A DNA stretch of 55,976 nucleotides, from NCBI GenBank assembly GCA_018401705.1, contig JAGYKL010000022.1:1-55976 (forward strand), read 5' to 3'. Each line of letters begins with the position of its first letter. The stretch's first letter is position 1. The position numbers were made by a program, and so were the translations under genes. Positions 36,119 through 44,847 of the stretch are shown here, in pieces. Below the pieces are notes generated by a model. It saw nothing but the letters and a program-made list of their open reading frames with translations. It had not been told where the DNA came from and searched no databases. Origin of the DNA: Bacteroidia bacterium (GTDB lineage: Bacteria; Bacteroidota; Bacteroidia; M30B66).

Positions 36119-38536
36119 ATGAGCAATATGGCAGGAAAGACAAACTTACCGGAACAAACAGGAAAAGAAATAAGCTTTGATGAATTTCTTGAAACAGTTG
36201 TGGAAGATTATAAAGTAGCCTGCGAAAGCCGGGAAGCAAGCCTTCTTGGTAGAAAGGAAGTCTTAACCGGAAAGGCCAAATTTGGAATCTTTGGCGATGG
36301 TAAAGAAATAGCTCAAATTGCTTTAGCAAAAGTGTTTAAAGAAGGTGATTGGCGCTCGGGATATTACAGAGACCAAACTTTTATGCTAGCTGCAGGCTTA
36401 ATGACTCTTGAACAATTCTTCGCACAACTGTATGCTCATGCAAACGAAGATGCCGAACCAATGTCTTCTGGTCGTTCTATGAACGGACATTTTGCCACAA
36501 CTACCGTTGAAAAAGATGGCAGCTGGCGTGAACTGTCAGCTTTAAAAAATGTGTCGGCTGATATTTCGCCAACTGCTGGTCAAATGCCTCGTCTTCTCGG
36601 ACTTGCTTTGGCTTCGAAAGTTTTTAGAAATAATGAGGCTCTTCATAGTGAAACCCAATTTTCTCAGAAAGGAAATGAAGTTGCTTTTGGAACGATTGGA
36701 GATGCAAGTACATCTGAAGGACTATTCTTTGAAACAATAAATGCTGCAGGTGTGCTTCAAGTGCCTCTTGCAATATCTGTTTGGGATGATGGCTACGGAA
36801 TCTCTGTTGCTAAAAAATATCAAACTACTAAAGCAAGTATTTCTAAGGCATTAGCAGGTTTTGAAATGTCTGATGAAGAAAAAGGCTTTAGGATATACAA
36901 AGGTAAAGGCTGGGATTATGCAGGCTTAGTTGAGCTTTATGAAAAAGGAATCTCTCAAATGAGAGAGGATCATATTCCAGCTTTGTTTCATATCGAAGAA
37001 ATGACACAGCCTCAAGGGCATTCTACTTCAGGTTCGCATGAGCGATATAAAAGTCCAGAAAGACTTACATGGGAAGAAGATTTTGATTGTATTAAGAAAA
37101 TGAGAGCATGGATTATTGAAACTGCAATAGCCACTGAAGCTCAATTAGAAGAAATAGAGAAATCTGCTAAAAAGAGAGTAAAAGAAGCGAAGGATAGTGC
37201 TTGGAAAGCTTTTCAAGCTGAGATGCTCGAAGAAAAAATCAAACTCGAAAGCTTGCTCGAAGGCGAATTTTCGAATGGCTTGGATACAATTCTTTCAAAT
37301 CTTAAAAACAACAGAGAACCATTACGAAGAGACATCTCAGAAGCTGCAAGGAAAGCACTGAGAAACCTAAGAGGAATTTCATCCCCTGTAAGGGAAAACC
37401 TTAAAGCGTTTATTCAAAATCAGAAAGAAGATACATTTGAAAAATACAGCTCCTGGCTTTACACAGAAGGTGATAATTCAGCATTAAATGTTGATGCAAT
37501 TGCCCCGGTTTACGAGTCAGAACCAAATCTTGTTGATGGGCGTGAAATTTTGCGTGATAATTACGATGCTATTCTTGAAACAAACCCTTATTTCCTAACT
37601 TTTGGAGAAGATGCCGGGGGAATTGGTGGTGTTAATCAAACTCTAGAAGGTTTGCAAAAAAAGCATGGTGAACTAAGAGTTAGCGATACCGGCATTCGCG
37701 AAGCTACAATCATTGGACAAGGAATTGGAATGGCGATGAGAGGTTTAAGGCCAATAGCTGAGATTCAATATCTTGATTATTTGCTCTATGCGATTCAAAT
37801 AATGAGTGATGATTTAGCAACTCTAAGGTATCGCACCAAAGGAAAGCAAAAGGCTCCACTGATTGTTTCTACCAGAGGGCATCGCTTAGAAGGAATTTGG
37901 CATTCAGGTTCACCAATGGGAATGATTATCAATGCATTAAGAGGTGTTATGGTTTGTGTTCCAAGAAATATGACACAAGCGGCCGGAATGTACAATACCC
38001 TGCTATCTGCAGATGATGCAGCATTGGTAATTGAACCATTAAACGGTTATAGAATTAAAGAAAATCGTCCATCTAACATGGGAGAATTTAAAGTAGCCTT
38101 GGGTAAATCTGAGATTCTTCAAGAGGGAAGCGATATCACATTGGTAACATATGGTTCATGCTGCCGAATTGCTCAAGCTGCTATTGATGAGCTTACTGAA
38201 ATGGGCATTTCTGTAGAATTGATTGATATTCAAACATTGCTGCCTTTTGATTTGGATAGCACAATTTCAAAATCGCTTGAAAAAACTAATAAGTTATTAA
38301 TCCTTGACGAAGATGTTCAGGGAGGAGCTAGCGGCTTTATTCTTCAGCAAGTCCTTGAAGTTCAGGGAGGGTTCAGATTTCTTGATTCTGATCCTGTAAC
38401 TTTGAGTTCAAGAGATCATAGACCAGCCTACGGATCTGATGGTGATTATTACTCAAAACCAAGTGTTGATGATGTAATTGAAACTGCCTACGGCATGATG
38501 TCGGAGTACAATCCAAGTCTTTATCCTGCTATTTAA
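36119..38536 (+). CDS. Fused alpha-beta 2-oxoacid dehydrogenase E1 component
   Basis: One 805-aa chain contains both E1 subunits of a thiamine-diphosphate-dependent 2-oxoacid (probably branched-chain) dehydrogenase complex. The alpha half (about 1-390) has FGDGKEIAQ, RSGYYRDQT, SMNGHFATT and the ThDP motif GDASTSEGLFFE ... WDDGYGISV. A charged linker (KKRVKEAKDSAWKAF) joins it to the beta half (from about residue 470), which has TFGEDAGGIGGVNQTLEG, DTGIREATIIGQGIGMA, the PIAEIQYLDYLLY block and YGSCCRIAQAA. Start: the upstream ATG at 36074 lies beyond the candidate promoter, so 36119 is preferred. The stop overlaps the murQ ATG by one base. The product would feed acyl-CoA to the E2/E3 partners, which are not in the window. 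Confidence 0.88.
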   Translation: MSNMAGKTNLPEQTGKEISFDEFLETVVEDYKVACESREASLLGRKEVLTGKAKFGIFGDGKEIAQIALAKVFKEGDWRSGYYRDQTFMLAAGLMTLEQFFAQLYAHANEDAEPMSSGRSMNGHFATTTVEKDGSWRELSALKNVSADISPTAGQMPRLLGLALASKVFRNNEALHSETQFSQKGNEVAFGTIGDASTSEGLFFETINAAGVLQVPLAISVWDDGYGISVAKKYQTTKASISKALAGFEMSDEEKGFRIYKGKGWDYAGLVELYEKGISQMREDHIPALFHIEEMTQPQGHSTSGSHERYKSPERLTWEEDFDCIKKMRAWIIETAIATEAQLEEIEKSAKKRVKEAKDSAWKAFQAEMLEEKIKLESLLEGEFSNGLDTILSNLKNNREPLRRDISEAARKALRNLRGISSPVRENLKAFIQNQKEDTFEKYSSWLYTEGDNSALNVDAIAPVYESEPNLVDGREILRDNYDAILETNPYFLTFGEDAGGIGGVNQTLEGLQKKHGELRVSDTGIREATIIGQGIGMAMRGLRPIAEIQYLDYLLYAIQIMSDDLATLRYRTKGKQKAPLIVSTRGHRLEGIWHSGSPMGMIINALRGVMVCVPRNMTQAAGMYNTLLSADDAALVIEPLNGYRIKENRPSNMGEFKVALGKSEILQEGSDITLVTYGSCCRIAQAAIDELTEMGISVELIDIQTLLPFDLDSTISKSLEKTNKLLILDEDVQGGASGFILQQVLEVQGGFRFLDSDPVTLSSRDHRPAYGSDGDYYSKPSVDDVIETAYGMMSEYNPSLYPAI

Positions 38537-39348
38537 TGAGTTCATTATCCACTGAAAGTGAATCTAGATACGATAATCTAGAAAAGATGCCAACGGTTGA
38601 GCTATTGGGCAATATGAATCGTGAGGATAAGACTGTAGCTGAAGTAATTGAAGCTGAAATCCCTAAGATAGCTGCGCTATCGGATGCGATTGCAAGTCGC
38701 ATGCATGAGGGTGGTAGATTGTTTTACATTGGCGCTGGTACCAGCGGAAGACTTGGAGTTGTTGATGCATCTGAGTGCCCGCCAACCTACGGAATTGAGT
38801 TTGATAAAGTGATTGGAATTATTGCCGGTGGAGATTCTGCTATCAGGAAAGCCGTTGAATTTGCTGAGGATGATGAAAATCAGGCTTGGAAAGATTTACA
38901 GGCATGGAATATTAGTACTATAGATACCGTTATTGGAATTGCGGCATCAGGAACAACTCCTTATGTAATTGGAGGAGTGAGTGATGCGAGACGATTTGGA
39001 TGTATAACAGGATGCATAAGCTGTAATGCAAATTCACCTTTAGCTGCCGTGGTTGACTTTCCTATTGAAGTAATTACCGGGCCAGAATTCATTACAGGAA
39101 GCACTCGAATGAAAGCTGGTACTGCTCAGAAGCTGGTTCTTAATATGATAAGTACTTCGGTGATGATTAAGTTAGGTAGGGTGAAAGGAAACCAGATGGT
39201 AGACATGCAACTTTCTAACAACAAACTTGTTGAAAGAGGAACCCGAATGGTAATGAAGGCTCTGGATATTGATAAAGAAGAGGCTGAAAAATTATTGAAA
39301 GCAAATGGTAGTGTGAGGAAAGCAATTGAGGCGTTCGGACAGAAGTAA
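38536..39348 (+). CDS. murQ: N-acetylmuramic acid 6-phosphate etherase
   Basis: The 270-aa SIS-fold lyase cleaves the lactyl ether of MurNAc-6-phosphate to GlcNAc-6-phosphate and lactate in peptidoglycan recycling in the cytoplasm. Visible: YIGAGTSGRLGVVDASE followed by CPPTYG (sugar-phosphate site and catalytic Glu region), IIAGGDSAIRKAVE, IAASGTTPYVIGG, and the family signature TGSTRMKAGTAQKLVLNM. Its ATG shares one base with the E1 stop (TAATG), which points to translational coupling. Length is slightly short of the E. coli enzyme (298 aa), mainly at the C-terminus. Confidence 0.95.
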   Translation: MSSLSTESESRYDNLEKMPTVELLGNMNREDKTVAEVIEAEIPKIAALSDAIASRMHEGGRLFYIGAGTSGRLGVVDASECPPTYGIEFDKVIGIIAGGDSAIRKAVEFAEDDENQAWKDLQAWNISTIDTVIGIAASGTTPYVIGGVSDARRFGCITGCISCNANSPLAAVVDFPIEVITGPEFITGSTRMKAGTAQKLVLNMISTSVMIKLGRVKGNQMVDMQLSNNKLVERGTRMVMKALDIDKEEAEKLLKANGSVRKAIEAFGQK

Positions 39349-39353
39349 TAATT

Positions 39354-39923
39354 ATGCAGGATATCGAACCTTTCTATAACTGGCGAGGACTTTACGACTC
39401 AGCCGAGGATGATTCTTCCCCATTTCATGGGAGAGTATATAGCGAATTTCAGTACAGCACTACTATTTACAATCATTATATTCATCCGCAATGGGATGAA
39501 TTTGGCTCAGAGACGCTTTATCTGAAAGTTCTATTTGCCGACTATGAGAATGAGTTTGCAGTGATTGAACTTATGGGCGAGTGGAACGATGCCATCGGAA
39601 ACGATATTATGTTCTTAAAGAGAGATGTAATCGACGAGATGATTCACTGTGGTATAAAAAACTATATTCTTATCGGAGAGAATGTGCTTAATATGCATAC
39701 CTCCGAGGAAGATTATTATGAAGAATGGTTTGATGATATAGAAGATGGCTGGATAGTAGGATTGAACTTCCGGGATCATGTTATTGCAGAATTCAACTCC
39801 GTTGGAATTGACCAATACATCGTTTTCGGTGGACGATTTGACGAAATAAACTGGCGAAAATACCAACCACAAGATTTATTCAATCTCATAAACCTCTTCA
39901 TGACAAGAAGATTAGAAGCTTAA
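39354..39923 (+). CDS. Conserved-looking hypothetical protein (189 aa)
   Basis: A soluble, acidic protein (rich in Asp, Glu, Tyr and Trp) with no signal peptide or transmembrane segment. Notable stretches: FYNWRGLYDSAEDDSSPFHG, FAVIELMGEWNDAIGNDI, KNYILIGENVLNMHTSEEDY and WRKYQPQDLFNLINLFM. I do not recognise a family. It starts 5 bp after murQ, making it the third gene of the E1-murQ unit, and its stop overlaps that of the convergent Nudix gene by 3 bp. A role tied to either neighbour is not evident. Confidence 0.65.
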   Translation: MQDIEPFYNWRGLYDSAEDDSSPFHGRVYSEFQYSTTIYNHYIHPQWDEFGSETLYLKVLFADYENEFAVIELMGEWNDAIGNDIMFLKRDVIDEMIHCGIKNYILIGENVLNMHTSEEDYYEEWFDDIEDGWIVGLNFRDHVIAEFNSVGIDQYIVFGGRFDEINWRKYQPQDLFNLINLFMTRRLEA

Positions 39924-40390
39924 TTCTTAGTTTTATTTCTCGCTTTAATTAAAGCAACAACATGCTTATCAACGGGCCAACTAAGGTCATCAACATTAAG
40001 TGTATCGATTGGAATCCACCTAAATGCAATTGAATCATTTATTGGAGGAATACCATCATATCTATTAGAGATACATTTGAATTTAATATCCTCGCGAAAG
40101 CGACACAAATAATAAACGCTCAAGAGTTGACCTCCTCCTCTAAACATGGATTTAATGTAAAAATCAGTAGTATAAAAGTGTTCAAGCACTTCAACTTCTT
40201 GCTCGCATTCCTCAATAAATTCACGCTTAAGTCCTTCAATTAAACCTTCACCATATTCTAATCCCCCACCAGGGAATTTTGTCATATATTGATTCTGACA
40301 ATATTCATCACTTACAAGAAGTTCGTTCTTATCATTAATTATCAAACCATACACTCGAACATTAAAATGATTTACACCTTCTTCAGCCAT
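39920..40390 (-). CDS. Nudix hydrolase
   Basis: A 156-aa Nudix protein that hydrolyses a nucleoside diphosphate linked to another group; the substrate is unknown. The Nudix box is visible as FPGGGLEYGEGLIEGLKREF followed by IEECEQEV: the metal-binding REF..EE core is intact, but the usual Gly after the EE pair is Glu. The upstream strand (NHFNVRVYGLIINDKNELLV) and a later strand (SVYYLCRF) are typical of the fold. The ATG is preceded 4 nt upstream by a -7-type box (minus strand TATGTTTG). Confidence 0.88.
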   Translation of the reverse strand: MAEEGVNHFNVRVYGLIINDKNELLVSDEYCQNQYMTKFPGGGLEYGEGLIEGLKREFIEECEQEVEVLEHFYTTDFYIKSMFRGGGQLLSVYYLCRFREDIKFKCISNRYDGIPPINDSIAFRWIPIDTLNVDDLSWPVDKHVVALIKARNKTKN

Positions 40391-40394
40391 AGAA

Positions 40395-40402
40395 CAAACA
40401 TA
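40395..40402 (-). promoter_or_regulatory. -7 box (TATGTTTG) next to the Nudix start codon
   Basis: On the minus strand TATGTTTG fits TAnnTTTG and ends 4 nt before the ATG at 40390. No clear TTG lies at the expected distance. If used, the mRNA would be leaderless or nearly so. Confidence 0.4.
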
Positions 40403-40572
40403 ACAAAGGGCAAGCTATAGAGTTTAAAATACAAATGTTTATGTCTGAAAACCTCAAATCTAAATCTTGATATAAACCGAGACCTTCGTTAAGGACTCTA
40501 TTTGGCAGGATGTTTAGATTTTACGCCCTGATAATCTGATAATTAAGAAAATAATCAATATATTACCTTGTA

Positions 40573-40591
40573 TTACATAGTACTGTGTTAA
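40573..40591. promoter_or_regulatory. Palindromic operator for the PadR regulator
   Basis: ACATAGT and ACTGTGT (40575-40588) form directly abutting 7-bp arms with one mismatch, inside TTACATAGTACTGTGTTAA. Sites of the form ACATAGTACT(A/G)TGT are what a winged-helix PadR dimer binds. It sits in the spacer immediately upstream of the -7 box for the padR-pspC operon, so the natural reading is autorepression. Confidence 0.6.
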
Positions 40592-40600
40592 ATTAAGTTC

Positions 40601-40608
40601 TATGTTTG
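40601..40608 (+). promoter_or_regulatory. -7 box (TATGTTTG) of the PadR-PspC operon
   Basis: TATGTTTG fits TAnnTTTG exactly and ends 4 nt before the PadR ATG at 40613, so the transcript may be leaderless. The PadR palindrome ends 9 bp upstream of it and would block polymerase. Confidence 0.55.
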
Positions 40609-40612
40609 CAAT

Positions 40613-40951
40613 ATGAATTTAGAGAACACAAAGGCTCAGATGAGAAAAGGGGTGTTGGAGTTTTGCATCTTATCCATTCTTTCAAATGGCGATGCTTACA
40701 CCAGCGACATTATAGGGAAGCTCAAAGAGGCGAAATTGATTGTTGTTGAAGGAACACTCTATCCTCTTTTGACCCGTTTAAAAAATGCCGGACTCCTATC
40801 TTACCGTTGGGAAGAAAGTAATTCTGGACCACCTCGCAAATACTATGGACTTACAGAACTTGGCACACGAGTTCTTGCAGAATTAAAAACTACCTGGGAT
40901 GAATTGGTAGAATCAGTAGCTATAACACAACAAAAACCTTCTGGAATTTAA
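40613..40951 (+). CDS. PadR family transcriptional regulator
   Basis: At 112 aa this is a small PadR-s1 winged-helix repressor. Visible: MRKGVLEFCILSILSNGDAYTSD (helices 1-2), EGTLYPLLTRLKNAGLL (the recognition helix region, near-invariant in the family) and GPPRKYYGLTELGTRVL (the wing). It presumably responds to envelope or membrane stress and represses its own operon through the palindrome just upstream. The PspC gene follows after 4 bp, an arrangement common in Bacteroidota. Confidence 0.92.
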   Translation: MNLENTKAQMRKGVLEFCILSILSNGDAYTSDIIGKLKEAKLIVVEGTLYPLLTRLKNAGLLSYRWEESNSGPPRKYYGLTELGTRVLAELKTTWDELVESVAITQQKPSGI

Positions 40952-40955
40952 TATC

Positions 40956-42581
40956 ATGAACAAGACTATAAGTATTAATCTAAGTGGAATGCTCTTTAAT
41001 TTAGAAGAGTTGGCTTATGAAAAACTATCGAAATACCTCGCACAGCTAAAGCGTTCTTTTGAAGGAACTCAAGGAAAAGACGAGATTCTTGCTGACATTG
41101 AAAGCAGAATTGCTGAACTATTCACAGAAATGCTTAAGAATAAGCAAGTAATTCTTGAGAAAGAGGTAGATGAAGTAATTGCAGTTTTGGGCGCGCCAGA
41201 AGAATACGAAACTGAAAAGGAAGACTATTCTAACACCAGCAGTAGAACTAATACAAACTATGAATACTCTGATTCGAGGAGGCTTTTCAGAGATCCCGAA
41301 AACTCTGTCTTTGGAGGTGTTTGCTCAGGTGTTGGACATTACTTCGGGATTGATGCTGTTTGGCTTCGTTTGGCTTTTGTTATAGCTCTATTTTTCGCTG
41401 GTACAGGCCCTCTATTGTACATTATACTTTGGATTGTTTTACCAAAAGCTAACACAACCGCCGAGAAACTTCAAATGAGAGGAGAGCGGGTTAATATTGA
41501 GAACATTGAAAAAAAAATTCGTGAGGAGACTGAAAGAATAAAAGTTAAAGCCGGCGAATTTGGGAACAAAGCTCGAAACGAGTTAAATAATGCCAATGTA
41601 GGCGCTCGGGTAGGAGGTTTTGTAAATGAATTCCTTCATTTGATATTCAATTTCATCAAAGGAATCACAAAGGTAATTGGAAGAACTCTTGGCCTTTTCC
41701 TGCTCCTCGCAGGAGGAATGCTCCTTCTAGCTTTAATTGGAGCTTTCGCAACCAAAGGAATCTTTTTTACCGGGAACGAAATGGGCGGCATGAGCGTGTT
41801 CAAAATAGGCGACTTTCTTGATGTATTTTTTGAGTCTGGATTACAACAAGACTTGTTTATTATTGGAATAGTGCTTTTACTTATAACTCCCGTGATTGGC
41901 CTAATTCTATTAGGATTGAGGCTAGTTATTTACCCAAGAGTTAGTCTAACCTGGCCAGCTTCTGTAAACGGAATGCTTTTCATTGCGGGCTTGGTTTTGT
42001 GCATCGTTACCGGTGCTATGCTCCTTACTGATTTTAGCGCAAAAGGCCGACGAATAGACCCGGTTGAAGTTAGAAACCCTAAATCTGATACGCTAAGAAT
42101 AGCTGTTCAACCTAATAGCGAACTTAACATCAAGCAATTTGCTCACATAGATAATTGGAGATTTTATCTCGATGATGAAGACCATTTCATAACTGGTAGA
42201 GTAAGGTTGAATATCATTAAATCGCAAAACGAAGAGTTACTGATGAGTGTAAACAGATCTGCAAGAGGAACCGATAAAAAGCAGGCAATTGAAACTGCCA
42301 ATAAAATCAAGTTTTTCGTAAAACAAGAGAATAACACACTTTACTTTAATCCGTATTTTACCCTTCCGGGTGATGCAAAGTGGAGAAGACAAAGACTGGA
42401 ATTTACTCTAGAAATGCCTGAGGGAAGTTTTATTTATATTGATAAAGGCCTCGAAAAAATACTCAACGATATTCCAAACACTCAAAACATGGATGATGAT
42501 GAAATGAGCGGTCATACTTGGATTATGGGTAAGGAAGGCTTGAGCTGTTTGAGCTGCCCGATAGAAGAAACAATCTTCTGA
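40956..42581 (+). CDS. PspC domain-containing membrane protein
   Basis: A 541-aa protein. The N-terminal about 90 residues (MNKTISINLSGMLFNLEELA ... EVDEVIAVLGAPEEYE) form the soluble helical region usual in PadR-linked PspC proteins. The PspC domain follows at about 108-165 (RRLFRDPENSVFGGVCSGVG, IDAVWLRLAFVIALFF), then a charged coiled-coil-like stretch. Next come three to four transmembrane segments (LFLLLAGGMLLLALIGAF; LFIIGIVLLLITPVIGLILL) and a C-terminal extracytoplasmic beta-domain of about 170 aa. It is probably a membrane sensor of envelope stress working with PadR. 4 bp after padR, same operon. Confidence 0.88.
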   Translation: MNKTISINLSGMLFNLEELAYEKLSKYLAQLKRSFEGTQGKDEILADIESRIAELFTEMLKNKQVILEKEVDEVIAVLGAPEEYETEKEDYSNTSSRTNTNYEYSDSRRLFRDPENSVFGGVCSGVGHYFGIDAVWLRLAFVIALFFAGTGPLLYIILWIVLPKANTTAEKLQMRGERVNIENIEKKIREETERIKVKAGEFGNKARNELNNANVGARVGGFVNEFLHLIFNFIKGITKVIGRTLGLFLLLAGGMLLLALIGAFATKGIFFTGNEMGGMSVFKIGDFLDVFFESGLQQDLFIIGIVLLLITPVIGLILLGLRLVIYPRVSLTWPASVNGMLFIAGLVLCIVTGAMLLTDFSAKGRRIDPVEVRNPKSDTLRIAVQPNSELNIKQFAHIDNWRFYLDDEDHFITGRVRLNIIKSQNEELLMSVNRSARGTDKKQAIETANKIKFFVKQENNTLYFNPYFTLPGDAKWRRQRLEFTLEMPEGSFIYIDKGLEKILNDIPNTQNMDDDEMSGHTWIMGKEGLSCLSCPIEETIF

Positions 42582-42693
42582 TGTTATTACAAAACCAATT
42601 GCTCTATACTCTAGAATATTTAAGGCCTTTGCGTGAATAATCACTGCATTAGCAGTTAATCGATATTATTTTGCTCTGTATTATATTTACAGC

Positions 42694-44793
42694 GTGCAAA
42701 GCCTTGATATACCTTTAATTTCGGTACCGGGAATCTTACCAAAACGAATAGCTCTTCTTAAAAAAGAATGTGCAATCGAAACAGTTGGAGATTTATTGCA
42801 ATACTATCCCTTTAGGTATGTCGACAGAACTCGCTTCTATACCATAAAGGAAATAAATGAGGAACTGCCGTACATTCAACTAATTGGCAAGATTGAACAG
42901 GTTCGCTTAATTGGTCAGAAGCAAAAACAAAGACTAAGTGTTCTGCTAAGAGACAAAACAGGTACAATTGAGTTAGTTTGGTTTCAAGGCATCAAATACA
43001 TTCAAGATCGTCTGAAGCCGGGTGCTGATTTTATTGTCTTTGGAAAGCCAAGTTCATTTAATGGAGCTTGGAATATGGCACATCCAGAATTAGAACTTTA
43101 TTCAGAAGAAAAAGCGGCAAGAGCATCCAAATTACAGCCAGTTTACTCTGGAACCGAGGCAATGAAAAGAGCCCGGCTCGATAGCAAAGCAATATCATTA
43201 CTTATTCAACAAGTATTGAGGTGGTGCGAAGGTAACATTCCTGAAACGTTGCCGGCATCAATACGAAATATGCTTTCGCTAATTCCGCTCCATCAGGCTT
43301 TTGTTGATATTCACAACCCGAAATCGGCAGAAGAACTTAGCAAAGCAGAAATACGTTTAAAATTTGAGGAGCTGTTCTTCTTACAGCTAAGGTTGATTCA
43401 GAGTAACCGAATTAACAAACAAGCAATCAAAGGTTTCCCGTTTACTAAAATCGGCGAAGCATTCAATAGCTTTTATGCAAACCAATTGCCCTTTGAGCTA
43501 ACCAATGCGCAAAAGCGAGTAATCAAGGAAATAAGAAGCGATGTTGCCAAGCCATCACAAATGAACCGACTTTTGCAAGGTGATGTTGGAAGTGGCAAAA
43601 CAATAGTAGCATTTATGAGTATGCTAATGGCTATTGACAATGGGTTTCAAGCTTGCTTAATGGCACCCACAGAGATACTTGCCCAGCAACACTTTGCAGG
43701 ACTTCAACCTTTTGCCGAGGCTATAGGATTAAAAATCGCGTTACTAACAGGCTCTGTTAAGAAAAAAGCAAGAAAGCCTATTCACGAGGAACTACTTAGT
43801 GGTGAGTTACATATACTAGTTGGAACGCATGCTCTGCTTGAAGACAAGGTAGCTTTTCACAATTTAGGGCTTGTTGTAATTGATGAACAACATCGTTTCG
43901 GCGTAGCGCAGCGAGCCAGAATGTGGGCAAAGAACACATTACCACCGCATGTTTTGATTATGAGTGCTACGCCTATTCCCAGAACTTTGGCTATGACACT
44001 TTATGGAGATTTGGATATTTCGGTAATTGATGAACTGCCTCCCGGCAGGAAGCCAATCCAAACCCGTCATATCTACGATAAAGATAGAATTGGGATGTTC
44101 AATTTCATTCAGCAACAAATTGAACTTGGAAGGCAGATTTATATCGTTTACCCTTTGATTGAGGAAAGTGAACAGCTTGATTATAAAAACCTTGTTGATG
44201 GATTTGATCATCTATCGGCAGTTTTCCCCCCACCAAAATATCATTTGAGTATTGTTCATGGTCGCCTTTCGGCGGAAGATAAAGACTATGAAATGCAACG
44301 TTTCATAAAAAAGCAAACGCAAATTATGGTTGCTACCACTGTTATTGAAGTTGGAGTGAATGTTCCCAATGCTTCAGTGATGGTGATTGAAAGTGCCGAA
44401 CGCTTTGGACTTTCACAGCTTCATCAATTAAGAGGAAGAGTTGGTCGCGGAGCCGATCAGTCTTACTGCATTTTGATGACAGGTTTCAAACTCAGTAAGG
44501 ATGCCCGAACACGTCTCGAAACTATGGTTGAAACAAATGATGGTTTTAAAATAGCAGAAGTTGATTTACGCCTTCGTGGTCCGGGAGATTTACAGGGAAC
44601 CCAACAAAGTGGAACGATGGATTTAAGAATTGCTGATATTTCAAGAGATAGCAAACTACTTATTTATTGCAGAGAACTTGCTAGCAAAGTTCTCGAAAGT
44701 GACCCCGAACTGAACATGGAAGAACATCAGCCGATAAGGCTAAAACTACACGCACTCCAACAAAAGCATTTAAACTGGGGAAGAATATCTTAA
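42694..44793 (+). CDS. recG: ATP-dependent DNA helicase RecG
   Basis: The 699-aa monomeric helicase remodels stalled replication forks and branched DNA. Features in order: the N-terminal wedge/OB domain (PGILPKRIALLKKECAI, GDLLQYYPFRYVDRT), Walker A GDVGSGKT, the Walker B variant DEQHRFGVAQRA, SATPIPRTLAMTLYGD (motif III), TTVIEVGVNVPNA (motif V), LRGRVGRG (motif VI) and the TRG-like C-terminus. Length is normal. The start is a GTG at 42694; no in-frame ATG precedes it. A -7-like box (TATATTTA, 42682-42689) ends 4 nt upstream. Converges on the next gene. Confidence 0.97.
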   Translation: MQSLDIPLISVPGILPKRIALLKKECAIETVGDLLQYYPFRYVDRTRFYTIKEINEELPYIQLIGKIEQVRLIGQKQKQRLSVLLRDKTGTIELVWFQGIKYIQDRLKPGADFIVFGKPSSFNGAWNMAHPELELYSEEKAARASKLQPVYSGTEAMKRARLDSKAISLLIQQVLRWCEGNIPETLPASIRNMLSLIPLHQAFVDIHNPKSAEELSKAEIRLKFEELFFLQLRLIQSNRINKQAIKGFPFTKIGEAFNSFYANQLPFELTNAQKRVIKEIRSDVAKPSQMNRLLQGDVGSGKTIVAFMSMLMAIDNGFQACLMAPTEILAQQHFAGLQPFAEAIGLKIALLTGSVKKKARKPIHEELLSGELHILVGTHALLEDKVAFHNLGLVVIDEQHRFGVAQRARMWAKNTLPPHVLIMSATPIPRTLAMTLYGDLDISVIDELPPGRKPIQTRHIYDKDRIGMFNFIQQQIELGRQIYIVYPLIEESEQLDYKNLVDGFDHLSAVFPPPKYHLSIVHGRLSAEDKDYEMQRFIKKQTQIMVATTVIEVGVNVPNASVMVIESAERFGLSQLHQLRGRVGRGADQSYCILMTGFKLSKDARTRLETMVETNDGFKIAEVDLRLRGPGDLQGTQQSGTMDLRIADISRDSKLLIYCRELASKVLESDPELNMEEHQPIRLKLHALQQKHLNWGRIS

Positions 44794-44847
44794 GGCTAAC
44801 TTGGCTAAAGAAGCGCTTCAACTACTTTCACTTATTCAAGACTTTGA

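Noticed and set aside
44812-44821. Palindrome GAAGCGCTTC between recG and the propeller gene as a terminator
   Set aside because: Has no loop and no T-tract; too short to be convincing.
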